Of a DNA stretch of 64,000 nt, positions 1 through 12,805 are shown piece by piece. The translations under genes were made by a program, and so were the position numbers. Below the pieces are notes generated by a model. It saw nothing but the letters and a program-made list of their open reading frames with translations, was not told the DNA's origin and did not search any database. Position 1 is the first letter of the stretch. Each line of letters starts with the position of its first letter. The DNA comes from Sodiomyces alkalinus F11 (lineage: Eukaryota; Ascomycota; Sordariomycetes; Glomerellales; Plectosphaerellaceae), in NCBI RefSeq assembly GCF_003711515.1, contig NW_021167085.1, forward strand, positions 2,256,452-2,320,451. The letters run 5' to 3'.

Positions 1-1135
1 GGGGGGATAACTGGTAGCCCGTCCAGGTGGCGTCAGCTCGTTGGCGGTAGAGAAACAGTTGACCTCGAAATGGGGGAGGGGGTCGGTCAAGGAGGGGAAA
101 AGGCAGCGAGCGGCGGGGTTCCTGATAGTGCGAAGTATCTCATTACCTTATTTACCGTGAGAAGTAATTACTCCGTACATACAACGTACAACGTACAACG
201 TCCAGACGCACAGAGCGTGCCGCCGCGGCCTCGGCCCAGCCCAGGGGGTTCTAGATGGCTGTTGTGGTGGATGTATCTCACAGGATGCAGCGGGCGGGCG
301 GGAGCGGTCCCCCGTCTGCATGACAAGACATTATGTAGACATGAGAACCTCGGTCCAGGGATGTACGAATACATACAGCTTTGCTGCAAGAAAGGGACGA
401 AACTGGGGGCAAAGACGATAGAGACCAGGGTTGAAGAACAACAATGGCATTGTATTCCAGTGGAGACGTTGGTAATGTTGGGCCGCTAAAAGCTAAGCGA
501 TGAGGAGACGAGACGAGACGAGACGCTACGCTACGATGGTGAAAAGTGGCTGGCCGTGGGGGTTGGTTTGTGCAAACGAATTTAGTGTTGAGCTTACGTA
601 CCTATACGTGACTAGGCCGTTGAAACCATTTATTACGAAACTACCTAGACGGACGACGAAAAAAGACTCCGTTTGGACGGTTCAATGGCTCAAAGTGGAT
701 GAGGGTTTTGTGCTGTACTTCGAACGGTACATATTCCGGAGCGATGAGGTACATACTAAGGTACACACACCTACACCGTTCATGTACACATTGCCATTGT
801 ATCAGCAAACCCGCCAAGGTACTTAATTATGTAACATTACCTTAGTGAGGATACAGGTACAGATACATCAAGAGCTTCTTGACGCACGCTGAGTGTCATG
901 TGACTTCGTGGTTCAGACGTGACGGAGGCATTACTGGCGTGACGCCGAACACACTACACTGGCCAGCCACATCGTGTTTCTCATCCCTTTGCACGGTTGA
1001 CTCTCGCTAATATCAAACAAGCAAGCCAGCCTTAATGAGCCCAGTGATTGGTTCCGAACCTATTTTGTCGACAACCGTTGCGGATGCACTCGATTTCTCT
1101 CACCCAGGACCAACCCCTATTCAATTTCCACGGCA
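1..1135. other. intergenic, no gene supported
   Basis: No reading frame here has a recognisable domain or convincing splice structure. The stretch holds a TTACTCCGTACAT word at about 168-180, a small array of GAGAC units near 505-525 and several AGGTAC/TACCTA words that recur in other intergenic stretches of the window. The last few hundred bases are the probable promoter and 5' UTR of the BRCT gene. Confidence 0.6.
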
Positions 1136-2122
1136 ATGCCACCTCCAAAATCTTCTCTCCCGCGGGCACCCGAACCCCGGTTCTCCCGGTCCTTCGACCC
1201 CTGGAACTCGTCCTCAACTGGTCACCAGCGCCCCGAGGTCCGCCCGACCGAGGGCTGGCGGGACAACCGCAACCGCAAGCTCATGTCCCAGTTCCGCGGC
1301 GGCCTGTCGGGCGGCGAACGCCTCAGCGACACCGTCGGCGCCGGAAGCGCCGACTTCGATCCCAAGCTCGGCATGGTGGTGCCCAGGGCTCTTCGGGCGC
1401 GCTCTGCCGTCAGCGTCCGGGACATGCTGGCACAGCCCGGGAAAATGCGCGAGACGCTGCGCAGAAGCACGGGGGACGACGTGAGTACCGTGGGGCGTGA
1501 GGACGAAAAAATGCCCAACGGCGCTGCTGCGATGAGGTCCGAAGACCGGGGCGACGACGGGAATGACCGGAATGGGGAGCAGGATCGCAGCGAGACCCAG
1601 GCTTCTTCCGGTGGGAGAGGCATCTTTGATGGCGTCGTGGTCTACGTCAACGGCAGCACGGCGCCGCTCGTGTCGGACCACCGCCTCAAGCGCATCCTTG
1701 TCGAGCAGGGGGCTAAGGTGTCGCTGCACCTCGGCCGGCGGCAGGTCACACATGTCGTTATTGGGAGACCCGTGAGTGGGGGGATGGGCTCGGGGGGTGC
1801 TCTGGCTGGTGGCAAGCTGGAAAAGGAGATTCGGACGATCAGAGGTTCCGGGGTCCAGTATGTGGATGTCGAATGGTAATGAATCCTCTCCCCCATCTGC
1901 TCTCCAGCAATGGCTCTCTTGTTTCCCTTCTTCTTTTTTTTCTTTTTTTGCGTCTATGACTAACTGGGACACTGCAGGGTGCTCGAAAGCCTCAAGGCTG
2001 GGAAGAGGTTACCAGAGTCACGGTTTGCAACCTTAAAGGTAGCCAGAGAAGGACAGCGGAGCGTCTATGGCATGTACCCTGCACGAACTAGGTCCGAAAC
2101 ACATGGCCACTCTGTAACATAG
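1136..2122 (+). CDS. small BRCT-domain protein (2 exons)
   Basis: Exons 1136-1875 and 1978-2122; the intron 1876-1977 has donor GTAATG, a TGACTAAC branch region, a T-rich tract and acceptor CTGCAG. Spliced product is 294 aa. A single BRCT domain lies at about residues 160-265: it opens with IFDGVVVYVNG, has the THVVIG strand and ends with the conserved Trp in VEWVLESLKAGKRL, which the splice junction completes exactly. The first 150 residues are basic, Ser/Arg-rich and probably disordered. BRCT domains bind phosphopeptides or DNA ends in DNA-damage signalling. The domain resembles the N-terminal BRCT of Rev1, but no Y-family polymerase follows, so this is a stand-alone BRCT protein of unknown partner. 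Start chosen as the first ATG giving the full frame. Confidence 0.72.
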
Positions 2123-4489
2123 TCAACATGGTCATGAAGGCGCTTGCTATGTTTTGCGTTTGAAAATGCCGTACGACGCGACGCTTCTGGGAACGGCTCG
2201 TCACAGGTTATGTCGTCATGAAACAGTCAAGCCAGGCGCGAAATGATTCTTCTTCTTTGTCCACTGCCTTCTATTATATATATTTGTTTTCTTCTTCCTG
2301 CGTTGGTCTGCGGCACTAGGATACGGCATGGATAATGAGATCACGAGCTTTATACCTGGTCACTGGGAATCATGAGGGATTCGGGATATTGCTGATCCGG
2401 GTTGTGTGCTCCCAAAATGAGCCCATAGTTCTCGGCATCCGATAGAACCACAGACGACGAAGAGCATGCGGAATCACGAACTGACATCCATTTAACATGG
2501 CGCGTGGCACAACGCCTCTAGTTCGGTTGCATGAGCCTGTACAACCTGGCTGAGATGGCGGGCCTCTTTTGCTTCTGTATACCTGGTCGTTCCGAGTCTC
2601 TCACTCGCCACTCGATGCCCGGCTTTGGGGAGGGGCAAACCAGTTCGTGTCCCAAAATAATACCCTTTCGTCTTGTGCGTTGAGAGCAAGTCAGATCGCG
2701 GTCCAGCAAGTTGGGACCTCCGACTCGGACTGGATCCCGCACTTCATACGCCAGTACCCGGAAAGGCCTTCCCCCGTCCCCGAAGATTCTCGCGAGAAAA
2801 AAAAAAAGGGGGGGGGGGGTGCAAGGAGAGGAAGGGGATGGTTAGACATGCATGGCGGGAGAGTGGAGTGGCCCAGGCGATAGCTTTTCTCCGAGCCTCT
2901 CTTCTCCCCCTTTGTCCTCGTTACGGTCGATCTCGATTGCTACATCCAGTCTGGTGGTGTTTCACAGACGGCATTCATCTGCAGAGACAGGGAGGTGCGT
3001 AAGGCAGTGGGCGGGACATTTACAACGCAAAGATGGGAGGAAGGAAGCTCGCCATCAACCCTGCTCTTACCTCATTACAATGGGATTTTTGATGGATATT
3101 CACTCTTTGTTGGCTCTTCGGAAGTTTGTCTCGTCTTCTCTTCTGCTCTTTGTTTCTTTTTCGCCCTTGCTTTCTGGCATCTGCCCCCGGTGCTCTGTCC
3201 GTGGGGTTACATACCCCTCGTCTCCGGGAGGGATATGACAGTGTATGGCTGGGTTAGCTGATTGGCAGCCAAAGAAGTCAGTGAATTCAAAGTGAGCAAA
3301 GTCAGGACATCAAGAGGTTCACGTTTCTCCGTCGATCACGAGTCTTGGTGGACGCAGTGGCGAAAAGGGGAGCTCGAAACTCGGTAGCTCGGTAGGACAG
3401 AATTAGGTTGCACGACGAGCCGGCGGGTAGTTCGCGGAGGGACGGTGATGAAGAGGCGGTAATGGTTATGACGAGAAGAGAAAAGGGACGGACACTTGGA
3501 AAAGGGGCTGGGGAGACTAGAAGCTATACCTCTTTGTGCCGTTTCCCCCCAAGGCAGCCAGACACACTTTCACCAATTCTCTTCCCACCATCCCCCGACC
3601 TCGCTCCCAAATTGCCTTTACTATTCCACAGACCTTGCGCCACGTCTATTCCTTGCTTCCAGGCGCGACAGGTAGATGTGGTGTTTGTGCTCTTTGTGCT
3701 TCGGGAAAGCAAGGGGGCCTACGGCTGCTCTCGATGGGCGTGGTCAAAGGCAATATCTCGACTTCGGTGGGTAGGGCAAGCAAGACGAATGAGGAATGGT
3801 CTAGGCTGTCGAATGTTACTATCGGATTCCTTTCGATCTCAAAGGTTAGATAGGACGTCGTTCCTCTCGACGTCGAACTTGTGGTCCTCAAGCTGCGCAA
3901 GGGGGCTGGAGCTTGCTGGGCTAGGCTGGGAAAGGGGTGAGGTGAAGTTAACCAGTCGGCCAGTAGTCATGCGAGAATTCTTAGTCTCTTGCGGTCTCTC
4001 TCTGAGAATGAGGAATGGACATTAATGGTAGACACCCGCTTATTATCCTGGGACTTGTAAAAAGGAGGCCTGTAGACCACGTGGAAAACATGACGACCGT
4101 AATCCTGATCTGTCTGTACCATCATAAGGGAGATCTGTATGTTGATTCATCCCCTGACCGACTTTAAAAAGGCACCCCCCCAGAGACAGTTTGGTGTTCG
4201 TCTCTAAGCTAAAACGAATCTCGGAAATAAACACACTGAGGCTCGGTTGGTCGAGTGTCAGGTCAGAGATTCTGGACGACTCCCTATAACGCCTATATAC
4301 TTATAAGTAAACTGCGTACGGCGCAAAAGAAATATAGTAAAAAAGAAAAAAGAAAAAAGAAAAAAAGGGGGAACATGAAGCTCATGCAACATAACCTGTT
4401 AACAGTTAGCAGTCCAGCAAAGTAAACCCAGAAACAAATGGTGAACACTGCGTTCAATCATGGTCTCATCCTCAAATGTGTCAAGGCAA
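2123..4489. other. intergenic, no gene supported
   Basis: About 2.4 kb with no frame that I can defend. It contains an A-run followed by a G-run near 2798-2819 and CT-rich stretches (2885-2930, 3100-3180). The reading frame at 3408-4025 is open for 205 codons but begins at TTG, has no domain and low-complexity composition, so it is not called. Confidence 0.5.
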
Positions 4490-7008
4490 TTACAGCTTCG
4501 CTCTGGCCTCGCCTCTCCTCGCCCCCCAATACTCCCTCACTTTCTCCCTAGCAACAAGGACCACTCCGGCATCCTCCACCGTGCTGGGAACGTTGAGTTC
4601 CTTGTCCGGCTCGCCACGCGCGGCATTCTCGACGAGCTCGCGCAGCACACGGCGCAAGGTCTTGCCGCTGCGCGTTTTGGGGATCATACCGCGGCCTTGC
4701 ACGATGCCACCAAGCGTCGCGATGGCACCCACCTGCGAGCGCACCAGGGACTGGATCTCCGCCTCGAGGGATCGATCGGGAGCCGCAGAGGTTGGGTGAG
4801 GGTGCGTCTTGAGCGTCACAAAGGCGAAGGGCAGTTGGCCCTTCAGGGCGTCCGGGACGCCGACGACGCAGGCCTCTGCGACGAGGGGATGCGAGGTAAT
4901 CGCCTGCTCTAGGGCGCCTGGAGGAGAAGTCGTTAGTAGGACCGCGCGATAGCCGAGTGAAAGGGATATTGATATTACCGCTGGATAACCGGTGAGCGGA
5001 GACGTTGAGCACGTCGTCGTTGCGGCTCATGATGTTCACATAACCATCGGCGTCGATGAACCCGGAATCGCCCGTGTCGACCCATTCTCCCTGGAACCGT
5101 TTCAGATAGCCATTGTAGAACCTTTCGTCTTCTTGCCACAAGCTACGAAACGCTGTTGGAGCCAGTGGCAGACCCATCACGATATTCCCCGTCTCCCCCC
5201 GTGGCAGCTCCTTGCCGTTATCATCCACAACCCGAACGTCAAAACCCGGCATTGGTTTTCCAGCACTACCGGGCTTGATGGGGATAGGCGATGGCGGCAC
5301 CTGCCTTGTCCGGTCGGTGTCGGTGGCCTCGGCGGACGGTACTTGTGGGAACATGGCCCGGCCGGAGATGGGGCTTCCCGTCTCCGTGGACCACCAATTA
5401 TCGACGACATGCGCGCCTCCTTGCGAAGCCGGGGCGGCGTACTCGTCTAGTAGAGCCTGGTAGGCGGAGATGATGGCAGGTTCGGAGCGCTCACCGGCTA
5501 GGAAGAGGCCCCGTAACGAGCGGAGGCCGCCACGGGCGCCGATCTTCTTAAAGCCGAGATTGTCGGGGTCGTCACGCTTGATGGCGCGCAGGGCCGTGGG
5601 GGCTGTGGAAAGGGCGGTGACACCGTACTCCTCGACGATACGCCAGAAGGCAGAGGCGTCCGGTGTGCCTACGGGCTTGCCTTCATATAGGACGGTGGCG
5701 GCGCCGGCAAGAAGCGGGGCGTAAATAATGTAACTATGTCCCACGACCTAGAATAACAGTAGTTGTTAGATTGTGAATTTGTATGAATGGCAGACAAGCC
5801 TCGCTATGGCGTTGCTCTGGTGGTAGTCAACGGGGTTGTGGTGTAAGGGGGGGAGAGTTGCCAGAAAAAGGGGGTGGCGTATCTGATTCTCAGGGAAATA
5901 CAAAAAAAAAAAAAAAAAAAAAAAAAGAAGGAGAGAGAGAGGATAATAACAACCATACCCAACCAATATCAGAGGCGGTAAAAACGACATCGCCTGGGCC
6001 GTGAATATCAAAGAGGTAGCGAATAGACAGCTGAAGGCCGACAGCATGGCCGGCAGCATCGCGCAGGACACCCTTAGGAGAGCCAGTAGTGCCGGAAGTG
6101 TGAATGATGTAGACGGGATCAGTGGAGGCGACAGGAACGCAAGAAGCACGCACGTTCCGTGCTCGGCAGCTCTTCACGAGGCTCTGCCAGGTGCGTTCGC
6201 CCTCGGAGCGGCGGGTCGGGCCCCAGCGGACCTGGTCGCGCTGCCAGATGATGACACGCTGGGGCTTGTGGGTCGACAGCCGGAGGGCTTCCTGGACGAG
6301 CGGCTTGTAAGGGGCCGGGCCCTTGGCGCCCTCGATGCCGCAAGAAGCGGTGAGGATGGCGACGGGACGGGAAGCGTCGATGCGCTGGGCCAGCGCGGCG
6401 GGGGCAAAACCGCCGAAGACCACGCAGTGGATGGCGCCGAGGCGACTCGCGGCGAGGATACCGACGAGGGCCGCAGGGATCATGGGCACTTGAGTGGAGT
6501 GTTAGCTAAGAGATTCGGCGGGGGGGGGGAAGGGGGCGGGGAAGGGGTATAAGAAGAATGGGGGCGAGTGCCCTAGGGGGAAGACACAAGGGGAGGCGGG
6601 CGGGCGGGCGATCTCACTGTATATGAGGACAACATCGCCCTTGCGAACTCCTTCTTCCCTCAGGGCACCGGCTAGGACCTCGACCTCGTCGAGCAACTGA
6701 GAATAGGTGAGAGTCTCCTTCGTGTTGGTGACAGGACTGTCCCAGAAGATGGCGGGTTCATTCCCCCGGCCAGCAAGGACGTGGCGGTCAATGCAGTTAT
6801 AGCAGGTAGAAATCTCGCCGCCAGGAAACCAGGACCAGGAAGAGTGGGTGACGCCGCTTTGTTTCAACGTCTTCTGGCTGCGCCTGAGGACAGCAGAAGG
6901 TTTCTGGTGCCAGTGAAGGAGGTCTGCCTGGCGCCCCCAGAACGATTCCGGGTCTTCGAGGGACTGGCGGTGGGTTTCCTCCTGAAGATGGGTTGTCGAC
7001 CTCGCCAT
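4490..7008 (-). CDS. propionyl-CoA synthetase (PrpE/ACSS3-type acyl-CoA ligase), C-terminal AKL
   Basis: Four exons on the minus strand: 6618-7008, 5959-6488, 4979-5747, 4490-4917 (introns 129, 211 and 61 bp). Product 705 aa. Family: ANL adenylate-forming ligases, acetyl/propionyl-CoA synthetase branch, which make acyl-AMP and then acyl-CoA from a short-chain acid, ATP and CoA. Visible features: N-terminal SFWG region, IYMPMIPAA completed across intron 1, P-loop-like TSGTTGSPKG at about 261-270, DIGWVVGHSYI completed across intron 2, WWSTETGSP, the hinge/TGD segment WVDTGDSGF, and the C-terminal catalytic-Lys motif PKTRSGKTLRR (Lys about 649). DIGWVVGHSYI and YEGKPVGTPD resemble PrpE/ACSS3 more than acetyl-CoA synthetase. 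The protein ends AKL, a peroxisomal PTS1-type tripeptide. The frame stays open 98 codons upstream, but family similarity begins at the chosen ATG. Intron 2 carries a run of more than 20 A on the plus strand. Confidence 0.88.
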
Positions 7009-8688
7009 GGCCGGTTGATGGGTATATATGTCTGCTTCAACCTGGACAGGGAGAGGGGATAAGGAAGAACGAGACTGGTATAAGCCGCGAGCTGTTCTAT
7101 ATGAGATGACGGGGTTGAATGGAACATCCAAGGCAGATGAGCATAGGAGAAGAGAACAATAAGCTTGTCTGGGTATCATGAAGGAGTAAAACACGCGCGA
7201 TATGGGGACGACGGATGTACGGACGACGGGCGAGCTGGCTCTATAAATCAACACTGAAACCATGAGGAGACTAGAAGACCTCGGTCTTTGTGTGCCCGGC
7301 ACCCTTATATGCGGCTGAAATATACTAGGATTGGTTATTTAGTAGGGGCTGAGGAGGAGAAGTTGCCAAATAAGGTAGGGGTCAAGTTCGAAATTCTGGG
7401 GAACGTTGTCGAAAGCAAGTCGCTTCGCTGGTGGAAGCGTTAGATACCCGGAGACCGGGCGAAGACCGGCCGGGGGGGATCGGAAGGAGGGAGTAACCCC
7501 TTAACGCGGGGAAGAAAGCGTTTGGGGCTTTGTTGAGTTGTTTATGTCAGCTTGCTGTTAGTGAGGTACCTGAGTCCCCAAGGAAACTTGCGTGCTTGCA
7601 TTGATTGGTCCACAGTCATGGCAGTAACCAAGGCACAGGCACCAGGCTCAGGCCCCCCTTTCCCCCTTTCCCCGGCCCCCTTCCCCGCATTCCGTCACTC
7701 CGTTACTCCGATGATATTTATTCGTAGATCTTCCGCCCAGCGTCCCAGCTACGTCTTCCTGCACTGAAAGGCTCGTAGCCGAGGATGGCCGGGCTGCTGA
7801 ATGTTAATGCAAAGATAAAATCAAAGATGCGCCTAAACTTAGTCTGGTATGACTGGGCCGTCACACTGCCTCGCCAGTCATGCTGGACTTGGCCAAGACC
7901 TGTTGAACTGCAAGAGTTGAGGCACGCTTCTCTAACGCAGACAGAGAGACGAAAATAAACAAATATAAACCAAACAAACCGAGAACTTCATAACGGCTAC
8001 TAGAAGTAAAAAAAAAAAAAAAAAAGACAAGTAGTACGACCCCGTCGCAGCAATCCTGAAAGAGTTCATAGCATGGAAGGGCTCTGATGTCAAGTGAGGA
8101 CGGCTTTGGATGTACCAAGTCCTCTCATCAGACGCGTACAAAGGCCCAGGAAACTAAGGGACACATGACATGGAACAGATAATACTAGTCGTTCGGAGAG
8201 AAGATAGTGGTTGAAATTTGTCGACCAAAGCCAATTCTTTGTAGCGCCTTGTCGTGAACACATTACATTTCCAAAAACTTCCGAAAAAAAAAAAGGAATA
8301 GGAACACACATATCGACTCAATTCTCGCCTAACGAAAACGAAGCCAACATGCGCGACGAGTGCCTCCACAATGTACACTTAGACGCAAGCTAGAGCTGGA
8401 AGACAGGTACAATAAAGGGTCCGAACATGACTAAGTTCAGACCAAAATCGTACACATCTTCCGCGGTTATCTGTATCCCTAGACGCTTCCGCCTATCCTA
8501 AATTACTCCACCCGTACATTCCAATCCCACGCCTTGCGTCATATGTTGACTTGTCGGGTCCGCCCACAACAGCAAACGTTGACATGCATCAAAGTTTTAG
8601 AGTCCTCCAAGAGACAAAGAAACCCACGTCGAGTCGCAGGCGGCAACGCAGACGATGGCGCGAGCGACAGTTGCTACTGTCAGGGAAT
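7009..8688. other. intergenic between two minus-strand genes
   Basis: Holds the presumed promoter of the propionyl-CoA synthetase gene (7009 upward) and the 3' flank of the CCG-6-like gene. There is an A-run at about 8009-8025 and another at 8284-8294. No open frame here shows a domain or plausible splice signals. Confidence 0.5.
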
Positions 8689-9427
8689 TTAGAGGATGAA
8701 AGCGGCAATGCCGAAGACACCAGCAAGGCCGGCACCCGAGAGGGCGGCGAGCTTGCCGGCACCGGCGGTGGGGACGGTGATGGGCTGGTCATCGCTGGGG
8801 GTGGGCTCAACGGGGAGAGTGGGCACAACGGTCTCCCAGGTAGCGGTCTGGTTGCTGGGGATCGAGATGACGGGAGGAGGAATGGGGACAGACGAGGGGC
8901 TGAAGAGAGTGGTTAGCTTTTCACTCTTGGCCTTGACCTGCACACTGGATGGATCAGGAGATTCTTACCAGTCGTGGCAGGAGACGACGCTGCTGATGAT
9001 GACGGGCTTGGTGATGGTGCAAGGGCAGTCGGTGATGGTCAGGGTGGTAGCCTTTTTTGAAACACAAAAAAAGTTAGTCAAACAATCCCTTCGGTTCAGA
9101 CATGGGGGAGAGCAGCGCAACGCCCGCGTTCATATTGTGGTGGTCGGGCTAGTCGGCCGGATTGACAGGTGACGCAACTGCGCGCAACTTGCCGACCCGG
9201 CCTCTTCCATCCGCATCCCAATAAGAACCCGCGCAATTCCTCTTTATCGGCTCCGAACGTACCTCCGTGACGGTGTAGGTGTGGTCGCCGTGGGTGATGG
9301 TGGTAGGCTCAGGGCAGTAGGTGACGTACTCCGAGACGACCTCGGTGACGTAGGTAACGTTGTTGCGGGCAAAGCCAGCCATGGCGCCAGCGGCGGCGGA
9401 GAGGACAACGGCGACGGAGAACTTCAT
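8689..9427 (-). CDS. CCG-6-like small GPI-anchored cell-wall protein
   Basis: Three exons: 9263-9427, 8969-9051, 8689-8899 (introns 211 and 69 bp; donors GTACGT and GTAAGA). Product 152 aa. It has a signal peptide (about residues 1-17, MKFSVAVVLSAAAGAMA), a Thr/Val-rich body, a short Cys-rich stretch (TDCPC, CHDC) completed across the junctions, a Pro/Ser/Thr-rich spacer and a hydrophobic C-terminal tail (AALSGAGLAGVFGIAAFIL) typical of a GPI-attachment signal. This matches my memory of the fungal family annotated as clock-controlled protein 6 (CCG-6) of Neurospora. Likely location is the plasma membrane or cell wall; no enzymatic role is expected. Rhythmic expression is known for the Neurospora gene only and cannot be read from this sequence. 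Confidence 0.75.
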
Positions 9428-12400
9428 TTTGACTGATTTTTTGGGTTCGGGATTAATCGACTCGGGAAGAGCAAAAAAGTAATTGGTTTAGTTGCGGCGA
9501 GGGAGCGGCTTGGATTATTTTGCGTTGGAATAACGAATGAAAGCGACTGCGAGAGTCTGGGTCGGTATACTAAGGAGCGAGTGTGGGTGAGGAGAGGAAA
9601 AGAGAGACAGGAGTAACGGACGGAGGAAGGAAAAAAAGGACTTTTATACGGAGTGACCAACAGGCCGCTTGAGAACGGTGGGATTGGGCGTTAGACGGAA
9701 AGGGGGTGAGCGTGTGTGGCTCGTGCCCTCCCACCGGCCCAGGCCTGCTGGCTGAACTGAGATGGACCGGTCCATGGCTGCCTTAGGTACCTCATACTTC
9801 GCCCGTCGTAGGTATCACCTACGGATATCTTTGTACGAAGTACTAATTTCCATGCTTTAAAAATGGCCTAGGAGGAGGAGCCTCTTATTTTACTATTGAC
9901 GAATCAAAGATAAGCCTGGTCCGATGGATGGGGCCGGGGATCGAGCTGGGCAGGGTGTGTGGGCCGGAGGAGAATTGGCCTCCTGCTTGCGCTGTGGCTT
10001 CATCATATTGGTCCGGTTCGCCTGTCATGGTTGCTTATCTCGGCCGTCCAGACCTTTGAGTTCCTTGAAAAGGGTGAAAGGGGGTAGACAGACGGGCACT
10101 CATCCGGGATGAGTCGCCGCCGCTCCCTCATCTTCTGGTTGGTAATTATTTATGAATCCTTTTTTTTTTGTTTTGTTTTTTTTGTCTTCCCTTTTCTTGC
10201 TGGGGTGTTTGGTTCGGCAAGCAATGCTTTTATTTCGTACCGTATTGCGTCGTATCAGGGAATTGATCAGTGCATATGCTCCACGAAGAACGAATCAGCA
10301 GGAAAAGGGGGAGACGCCTTGTCATGCGATCCCGTTGTGATCTGAATGAGTGTTATGGTGTGTGTGTGTGTGTGTGTGTGTGGCTGGCCTGTTCCTGTTC
10401 CTGTTCCTGGCATAATACAACGCACCTGTCAGACGCTAATGCAGGAACGGGCCTCGAGCCATCAACGTCTGGTTGGACAATGGAACTCCCTACTTTGTCC
10501 CTCAACACGAAAACTCCCATCTCCACGAATACGAGGTATTCTTTGGTGTCAAGATAGACTAGGAGTTTAAGAGTTCATATGTACTCCGCAGAGGGGGAGT
10601 GGTGTGCCCTTCTACGGGTAAAGGAATTACGGCGTCTTACCGTTGAGGATATCCAAGGGATTCCGGCCCGCTATGAGCTGGCTCATTGCGTGGTGAAATG
10701 AGTGATGCGATTCTGCAAGCCATGAGCGGCGTCGTCTACTCACCTACAGCGTAATACATACAAGGCATTTTTGTACGAAGTACTTCGCACTTTATTTGGC
10801 ATGGAAGACAGTGAGTTTGTGGTCTGTTATTAGGGCCCGATAATACGGCCTGGAAGAACCGAGATAAGTGGAATTATTGAATTTGTTGGAACTATGGGAA
10901 ATGAGACTTTATGGGCGTCGTACCAGTAGTGGATGATATCAAACGTTGGGTGTTCCCATTGGTCGACTTATCCATCCGTTCTTTCCACTCTCGGTTAGTG
11001 CCGCCAATAATTATGTCATTCGTGGGATGCATCACGGTAAGGTACCTTAGTCGAAGTACGAACAAGGTACCTAGTGACTTACAGAACGGAGTACATGTTC
11101 TGAAGTACCCAGGTCACTTAATGGCTGGAAGGAGACCTGGTCCAGACTCGGACTTTGCTCGTTTTGTCGTTATTTTCTAACTACCTTAGCTACCTTACCT
11201 TGCCTTATCATTCACGTACGTTGCATGGCCTCTTATTACGTGTACGAAATACAAAGTACGGAGTACCAAATACTTCATCCCGGACAGCCTCGGCACGATC
11301 GCCGAAAGTCCAGAACCTTTTCTGTCGGAGGAGCCAAGACAACCCGTCAAGCGCCCCTCGGCCCTGCATCAAGCCAGTCGCTCTCCACCCCCAGGTCTTG
11401 TTCAACGGACCGACCTGGGTTGCCAATGTTGGTTGATGAAATTGATTCCGCTACGTTTCTATTATTGGAGAGTCGTCTACATATTTGCTGCTGAAGAATT
11501 GGAACAGCTGGCAAGGATGTGTGATCTCGCCAATGGTTCGTTCGTTCTATCACCGCAATCTGCCCAGTGCCCCTAACTAACATCCTATATGTGCCTTTCC
11601 CGTACAGACCCACTGTTTGGATCACTATTGTGTTCTCCGTCGCGCCTAGCTATTTCGTGCACGAAGTACCGGTAGGTACGTTGTATGAATGGTTTCGCGT
11701 GGGCGTCGCGTGTCGCAAGTTGCAGTTAGGTATTGGGGAGTTGTGTGTGGATTTCTTGGACACGACTCTTACCACTCCGAAATCATCTAGGTGCATGTCC
11801 TTAACCGGAATTACGTGCGACTCTGATCCGGCGCTTCAAATTACAGCTGCCCATTTCATCACCTTTGTCGCCATGCGTCTGCCATCACCTGGATTGTACG
11901 TCTACCTGTTCGTACAATACCGCAACCCACCCCAGTAACGGCCGCGAACAAGCTTTTGCCATTGGGAAGACCGGCGTAATTAGCATGCAATGGCACCCAG
12001 GACATCATCCATTTAACCCTTGCCTCTTGGGTTCGGCTCGCTCGCCCCATCCTCTTTTTGATTTCAAACCAGGGGCCCATCGACCATACTAATAGGTAAT
12101 GACATCCACCTTCGCGACGCGATATGGACTCAATGAGACGGTGTCCATGCCCACCCTAACCTGGATGGGGAGCCGATAGGCAATCATCAGAGGTTCATGG
12201 CTTCCAAGCAGAGGGGAATCAAATTATGTGAGTCGCAATGACCCGAACGTTCCAGCATCACTCACTTTGACAGCAAGCACTTGATTATCCAAGCTCACAG
12301 ATCAATGTCCTGGTCTGCGGTGTACATAGGAGAAGACATGGATGTTCCCCTGGTTCGTCGGATGTTGTTCGACAAGATTCGCGCGTCGTTACAGAGTAGC

Positions 12401-12805
12401 ATGTACCTTTAGAAGATCGGATGATGGGCCCGGTCTTGTTTATCATGGGATGACTAAGGTAAGCGTACCCGACCCTGGGGACACCACCGACTATGGTCGG
12501 TGCTGCTCGGCCTAACGACACTGTGCCCAATGCCATCACAGCTCAACGTCCAAACGGTCACGTCATAGAAACGGTTTGGTCGCAATCTGGTTGCTCGTCA
12601 AAGTAGTACGGCGTACCTTTGCTAGCGGTTGTACATGGCTGCTCTGCTCCATACTCCGTATTGGTAATCACCACTTTCGCTCAATCCGACGAGCCCTTCT
12701 ATGCAATCTTCACTCTGCTTCACACTCATCACGATACTGAATCGGGATTCATCAAGTCCTTACTTTACTAACCAGTCAAGTACGGTGTTCTACCCACTGG
12801 CAGCG
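9428..12805. other. 3.4-kb intergenic region with recurrent AT/GTAC words
   Basis: No coding region supported. Just upstream of the CCG-6-like gene is a purine-rich stretch (about 9540-9640) that is probably its promoter/5' UTR. A (TG)n microsatellite lies at about 10357-10382, followed by TGTTCC repeats. Words of the form TTGTACGAAGTAC recur (near 9831, 10779), as do TACGGAGTAC (11089, 11258) and ATACTCCGTA (12650). They look like remnants of a short dispersed repeat. Confidence 0.5.
10357..10382. repeat. (TG)n microsatellite
   Basis: About 12-13 uninterrupted TG dinucleotides, followed by three TGTTCC hexamers. Intergenic. Confidence 0.9.

Noticed and set aside
70..489. 139-codon open frame at the left end
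   Set aside because: No domain or conserved pattern and contains intergenic repeat words; not supported as a gene.
3408..4025. 205-codon plus-strand open frame
   Set aside because: Starts at TTG, no domain, low-complexity composition and no splice signals; likely chance in a GC-moderate intergenic stretch.
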